10,137 nucleotides of DNA, from assembly GCA_016291185.1 (NCBI GenBank), contig JAEFAI010000050.1:1-10137 (forward strand). Direction: 5' to 3'. Of the stretch, positions 6,904 to 10,137 are shown piece after piece. The position numbers were made by a program, and so were the translations under genes. The notes under the pieces were generated by a model, which saw only the letters and a program-made list of their open reading frames with translations, had not been told where the DNA came from and ran no database searches. The stretch's first letter is position 1. Each line of letters begins with the position of its first letter. Origin of the DNA: Bacteroidales bacterium. GTDB lineage: Bacteria; Bacteroidota; Bacteroidia; Bacteroidales; UBA932.

Positions 6904-8622
6904 ATGAAACGATCCAAACAGATCCTTCTGTGGGGCAGCCTGGCACTGATCGTGTCAGGCTGCGGCCCTGATAACTATGCCTCCCGTTTCGAGCCGAAAC
7001 GCGAGTCTGACGCCAAGTATGTGGGCCAGGCCGTAGGCAATTTTACGGAAGATGAATGGTATCCCGCCGGACGCCTGGGCACGACCCTGAATGTCACCGA
7101 GGGCTGCTACGAAGACGAGACACCCGCCACGTCGGAGCAGGGCCTGATGACCGCCTTCAACCTCGGCGAGGCGGCATTCGAACGTAATTTCACCATCAAC
7201 ACCGCCCCCTTCAAGGGCCTTGGCCCGGCCTACCTGCGCACGTCCTGCCTGGACTGCCACCCCGGCTACGGCCACGGCAAGCGCCAGCAGTACTACCGCG
7301 CCGGCTATGGCAACGGCTACCTGCTGGTCATCTACCACCCGGTGGACGGGGCCAACAGCGATGACGGCCCGTATGTATCCGAAGTGACGGGCATGCCGCA
7401 GACCAAGGCGACGGCCCCCTTCCTGCCGCCAATCGACGAGGAGCAGATCATGATCAATTGGCTCAAGGTCAGCGAGATGGAGAGCGGGCTTCCGCTGTCC
7501 TTCCCGGACGGGGAGAAATATGAACTGATCTATCCGGAGGTGACCATTCCGCGCAGCGCCTTCAACACCAGTCCGACCCCCTACGAGACCGGCAACCAGG
7601 CTGTCGCCTTCCGCCTCGAGTCCACCATCGGCATCATCGGCACGGGTCTGCTCGACGCCATCCCGGAGGAGGATATCAAGGCCCAGTACCAGTCCGAGGC
7701 GCGCTTCGTGGAGCTGAATCCTTCGTTCTGGGACAAGGAGGCGAACGATTTCGCCGCCACGGCGTGGTATTCGCTCGCCGAGGGGCAGTTCGCTGACGGC
7801 ACCCCGGCGCCCGCCGGGACGAAGAAGCTCAAGCGCTTCACCTACGCGATGACGCGCGCCTCCCTGCAGGACGGCGCCGGCGCCAACGCCATCTGGAACA
7901 TCACCAACGTCAGCCGCGCCGACCGGCCATACCTATACACCACCAAGGCCTGGGCCAAGGCGATGTCGGAGAATGCGGACGTGATCGCGGCCATCCAGGC
8001 CGACCCGTCCTCGCCTTACTACGCCGACGGCACGCCGGAAGGCATCGCGGAGGCCGTGCTGAACCTGCTGGACCCGTCCATGAACCAGTTCGACAACGCC
8101 TGGCACAATTTCTCGCCCGAGATGGGCGACGAGCAGTATTACAATTTCCTGGTCTGGCACCGCGGGCTCTCGATCCCGCGCGCCCGCGACCTCAACCGCG
8201 AGAGCGTCCAGCGGGGCAAGGAGGTCTTCAAGCAGATCGGCTGCGCCAGCTGCCACCGCCCCTCCTGGGAGACCAAGGAGGACAACTACTGGGAGCCGGC
8301 CATCCTGGACGGCAAGCCGCTGCCGCGCTACGAGAACCAGAAGATTTTCCCGTACACGGATATGATCCAGCACCGGCTCTACATGAAAAACGGCATCCAC
8401 GGCAGCTGGTGCCGCACCACGCCGCTCTGGGGACGCGGCCTGTCCAAGGCCAACACCGGCGCCGAAGACCGCCTGCACGACAACCGCGCGCGCAACGTGA
8501 TCGAGGCCATCATGTGGCACGGTTATAGTAAGAAAAGTGACGCGTACGGCGCCACGGAGAAGTTCTTCTACCTCTCCAAGGAAGACCGCGACGCAGTAGT
8601 GGAATTCATCGATGCAATCTAA
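6904..8622 (+). CDS. Dihaem oxidoreductase lipoprotein (DUF1111/DHOR family)
   Basis: The 572-aa product starts with a lipoprotein signal (LALIVSGC, lipidated C20). Two CxxCH haem c sites are present: CLDCH at 115-119 and CASCH at 447-451. The first is preceded by FKGLGPAY, and the second is followed by FPYTDMIQH (482-490), CRTTPLWGRGL (503-513) and LHDNRARNVIEAIMWHG (524-540), all typical of the DUF1111 family of dihaem 'thiol oxidoreductases', related to MauG/CcpA peroxidases. It should act as an envelope-bound redox protein; its substrate is not established. Beside the haem and lipid cysteines only C68 and C503 remain and could pair as a disulfide. Imelysin directly upstream is a recurrent partner of this family. 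The last 11 bp overlap the haem-lyase gene, which fits coupled production of the apocytochrome and its maturation enzyme. Confidence 0.88.
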   Translation: MKRSKQILLWGSLALIVSGCGPDNYASRFEPKRESDAKYVGQAVGNFTEDEWYPAGRLGTTLNVTEGCYEDETPATSEQGLMTAFNLGEAAFERNFTINTAPFKGLGPAYLRTSCLDCHPGYGHGKRQQYYRAGYGNGYLLVIYHPVDGANSDDGPYVSEVTGMPQTKATAPFLPPIDEEQIMINWLKVSEMESGLPLSFPDGEKYELIYPEVTIPRSAFNTSPTPYETGNQAVAFRLESTIGIIGTGLLDAIPEEDIKAQYQSEARFVELNPSFWDKEANDFAATAWYSLAEGQFADGTPAPAGTKKLKRFTYAMTRASLQDGAGANAIWNITNVSRADRPYLYTTKAWAKAMSENADVIAAIQADPSSPYYADGTPEGIAEAVLNLLDPSMNQFDNAWHNFSPEMGDEQYYNFLVWHRGLSIPRARDLNRESVQRGKEVFKQIGCASCHRPSWETKEDNYWEPAILDGKPLPRYENQKIFPYTDMIQHRLYMKNGIHGSWCRTTPLWGRGLSKANTGAEDRLHDNRARNVIEAIMWHGYSKKSDAYGATEKFFYLSKEDRDAVVEFIDAI

Positions 8623-9844
8623 GACACTCAAGTACTTGAGCTACGGCTCGATGGCGACCCTCATCGCGATGATGATGGCCGCCTCCGTGATCGAGAAGCT
8701 GCGCGGCGCCGAGACGGCGCAGGCGCTGATTTACCATCACCCCGTTTTCTTCGCTTTTTGGGCCGTGGCGGCCGTCTCCGGCCTGGCGCTGCTTGTCCGC
8801 CAGATCGGCTTCAGACGCCCAGCTACGCTGGCGATGCACGCTGCCTTCGTGCTGATTCTGGTCGGCGCGCTGGTGACGCACCTGAGCGGCCAGAGCGGCA
8901 GTATTCACCTGCGCAAGGGCGAACCGACGGCGAGCGTCGAGCTGGAGGACGGCTCCTCGCTCGAGCTGCCGTTCGCACTGGAGCTCAAGGAGTTCCGTAT
9001 CGAATATGACCCCGGAACCCGCCATGTCGCGGACTATATCTCGGAGCTTACCCTGTCGTCATTCGCCGGCTCGACCGGCGAATCTCAATCCGCTACCATC
9101 TCCATGAATCATATTCTGAAGCGCGACGGCTACCGCTTCTACCAGGCGGACTACGACGAGGACCTGCAGGGCAGCATTCTGGCCGTGAGTCACGACCCCT
9201 GGGGCGTGGGCATCACCTACGCCGGCTACCTGTTGCTCGCGCTGTCGATGATCGGCTTCTTTTTCGAGCGGGATTCGGCCTACCGGCAGACGCTTCGCGC
9301 GCTGCGCCCGAACCGGGAGTCCGGCCGCGGCCGGAAAGGCTGGACCGTCGTGTTGTGCGTCGTCGGCGCGGGCCTGCTTGTCGCCTGGCTGCTGGGGGCT
9401 TTCCCGAAGGGACATCTGATGCCGGTGCTGCGCTCACCGATGCTCTATATCCACGTGATCCCGATGATGGTGTGCTACTCCATCTTCAGCCTGCTGGCGC
9501 TGACCGGCATCGTGGGCCTGTGCCTGCGCGAAAAGGCGTCGGAGCGCCTCTCGCTCATCGCCCGGGCCGTGCTGCTGCCGGCCGTGTTCCTGCTGGCGCT
9601 CGGGACCTTCCTGGGGGCCGTCTGGGCCAATATTTCCTGGGGTAACTACTGGGCCTGGGATCCGAAGGAGACCTGGGCGCTGGTCACGTTGCTGATCTAT
9701 TCTTTCGCCCTGCACGGCGACGTGCTGCCCGTCATGCGCAGGCCCAAGTTCTTCCACCTGTACTGCATCCTCGCCTTCGTGGCGGTGCTGGTCACGTATT
9801 TCGGGGTGAATTTGTTCCTGGGCGGCGTGCACAGCTACGCGTAA
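8612..9844 (+). CDS. ccsA: ResB-CcsA fusion, system II cytochrome c maturation (haem lyase)
   Basis: The 410-aa membrane protein would carry haem across the membrane and attach it to CxxCH cysteines. The ResB-like half has helices near residues 10-27, 43-63 and 70-90, a periplasmic beta-rich part (about 95-198, with MNHILKRDGYRFYQADYD), and a helix near 203-218. The CcsA half has helices near 244-263, 278-303, 316-338, 353-368 and 381-403. It contains the WWD haem site WGNYWAWDPKETWAL (343-357) and the expected external histidines H281 (YIHV) and H407 (GVHSYA at the end). Fused CcsBA proteins are often far longer, and here both halves are short; the CcsA half seems to lack its first helices. 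The start overlaps the dihaem gene by 11 bp, so that protein is the likely client. A REP-like palindrome at 9057-9086 encodes residues 149-159. Confidence 0.87.
   Translation: MQSKTLKYLSYGSMATLIAMMMAASVIEKLRGAETAQALIYHHPVFFAFWAVAAVSGLALLVRQIGFRRPATLAMHAAFVLILVGALVTHLSGQSGSIHLRKGEPTASVELEDGSSLELPFALELKEFRIEYDPGTRHVADYISELTLSSFAGSTGESQSATISMNHILKRDGYRFYQADYDEDLQGSILAVSHDPWGVGITYAGYLLLALSMIGFFFERDSAYRQTLRALRPNRESGRGRKGWTVVLCVVGAGLLVAWLLGAFPKGHLMPVLRSPMLYIHVIPMMVCYSIFSLLALTGIVGLCLREKASERLSLIARAVLLPAVFLLALGTFLGAVWANISWGNYWAWDPKETWALVTLLIYSFALHGDVLPVMRRPKFFHLYCILAFVAVLVTYFGVNLFLGGVHSYA
9057..9086 (-). repeat. REP-like palindromic element, copy 2 (inside ccsA)
   Basis: The arms ATTCGCCGG (9061-9069) and CCGGCGAAT (9075-9083) are identical to those at 2342-2365. 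Read on the minus strand, the left flank GAG and right flank GACG also match copy 1, so only the loop differs (TCGAG here, TCAGCG there). It keeps the ccsA frame open and encodes about SSFAGSTGES, a loop between predicted beta strands of the periplasmic ResB-like domain. Confidence 0.8.
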
Positions 9845-9881
9845 AATCCTATCAAATATAAAATATAGCGCTTAAAGTTTC

Positions 9882-9908
9882 TTTGTTTTTGAAAAAATAC
9901 TAACTTTG
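9882..9908 (+). promoter_or_regulatory. Bacteroidota-type promoter of secDF
   Basis: TAACTTTG at 9901-9908 is an exact -7 consensus and the same octamer as in the 4354-4361 promoter. The nearest upstream TTTG (9882-9885) is 15 bp away, shorter than the usual 19-21 bp, so the -33 box is uncertain. The AT-rich leader to the ATG at 9947 is about 30 nt. The 102-bp gap after ccsA holds no convincing terminator hairpin. Confidence 0.6.
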
Positions 9909-9946
9909 CGGACTATTTAGTGAATTATATTTAATTTACCATAATC

Positions 9947-10137
9947 ATGCAAAGCAAAGGTGCTATCAGATTCGTCACGATCTGCCTCCTGCTCGCCTGC
10001 CTCTGGCAGTTGTCTTTCACCGCGGTGACGGCCCTCCACAACAAGAAGGCCGAGCAGCGCGCTGACCAGATTGCCCTGGCAGCCGACGTCAACGCTATCG
10101 CCGAGGCGGACCGTGCTTTCTATCTCGATTCCATCCG
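9947..10137 (+). CDS. secDF: Protein translocase SecDF, N-terminal start (partial)
   Basis: The first 63 residues are present before the window ends. The sequence opens MQSKGAIRFVTI, has a single hydrophobic segment at about residues 7-28, and then a charged stretch (HNKKAEQRAD, 31-40) followed by AFYLDSI. This matches the start of the fused SecDF of Bacteroidota, which is about 1000 residues with twelve membrane helices and uses the proton gradient to pull exported proteins through SecYEG. The identification rests on the short N-terminal signature only. It has its own promoter and is probably not part of the imelysin unit. Confidence 0.75.
   Translation, partial: MQSKGAIRFVTICLLLACLWQLSFTAVTALHNKKAEQRADQIALAADVNAIAEADRAFYLDSI

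Noticed and set aside
1..10137. tRNA or rRNA genes, CRISPR arrays, insertion sequences, phage genes and known riboswitches.
   Set aside because: None seen by reading. Gaps are 106 bp or shorter and hold no cloverleaf, direct repeat array, transposase or recognisable aptamer.

Overview
This window looks like a chromosomal segment of a GC-rich member of the Bacteroidota, most likely Bacteroidales. The evidence is threefold. A serine palmitoyltransferase gene of the type that makes bacterial sphingolipids is present. Promoters carry the Bacteroidota -7 element TAnnTTTG, and clear Shine-Dalgarno sequences are absent. The SecDF start and the DPE2-type glucanotransferase are also typical of this phylum. 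Genus cannot be decided from the sequence alone. All genes lie on the + strand; coding DNA is GC-rich and the gaps before genes are AT-rich.

Layout. (1) Positions 2-292 hold the C-terminal end of a BaiN/HI0933-type flavoprotein. (2) A -7 promoter element at 309-316 precedes a two-gene unit: serine palmitoyltransferase (344-1537) and, 6 bp later, a short-chain dehydrogenase (1544-2338) that is a good candidate for the next enzyme, 3-ketosphinganine reductase. (3) A 78-bp gap contains two perfect 9-bp-stem palindromes that look like REP elements, then a compact DPE2-type 4-alpha-glucanotransferase (2417-4279). (4) A well-formed promoter with a palindrome in its spacer (4331-4368) drives what looks like one transcription unit: outer-membrane beta-barrel protein (4386-5660), imelysin-family lipoprotein (5678-6886), two-CxxCH dihaem oxidoreductase lipoprotein of the DUF1111 family (6904-8622), and a short ResB-CcsA fusion for haem attachment (8612-9844). 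(5) After a 102-bp gap with another TAACTTTG box, SecDF begins at 9947 and runs off the window.

How the genes fit together. The spt and SDR products would catalyse the first two steps of sphingoid base synthesis. The four-gene unit is self-contained on its face: an outer-membrane channel, a periplasmic metal- or haem-linked imelysin, a c-type dihaem protein, and the haem lyase needed to mature that protein. Imelysin with DUF1111 is a known pairing in other bacteria, usually tied to iron; the porin and the dedicated lyase in the same unit make it noteworthy.

The least expected observation is a palindromic element of about 30 bp that occurs twice. One copy lies between the SDR and glucanotransferase genes. 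The other sits in the opposite orientation and in frame inside the ResB part of the haem lyase gene. The arms and flanks match exactly; only the loop differs.
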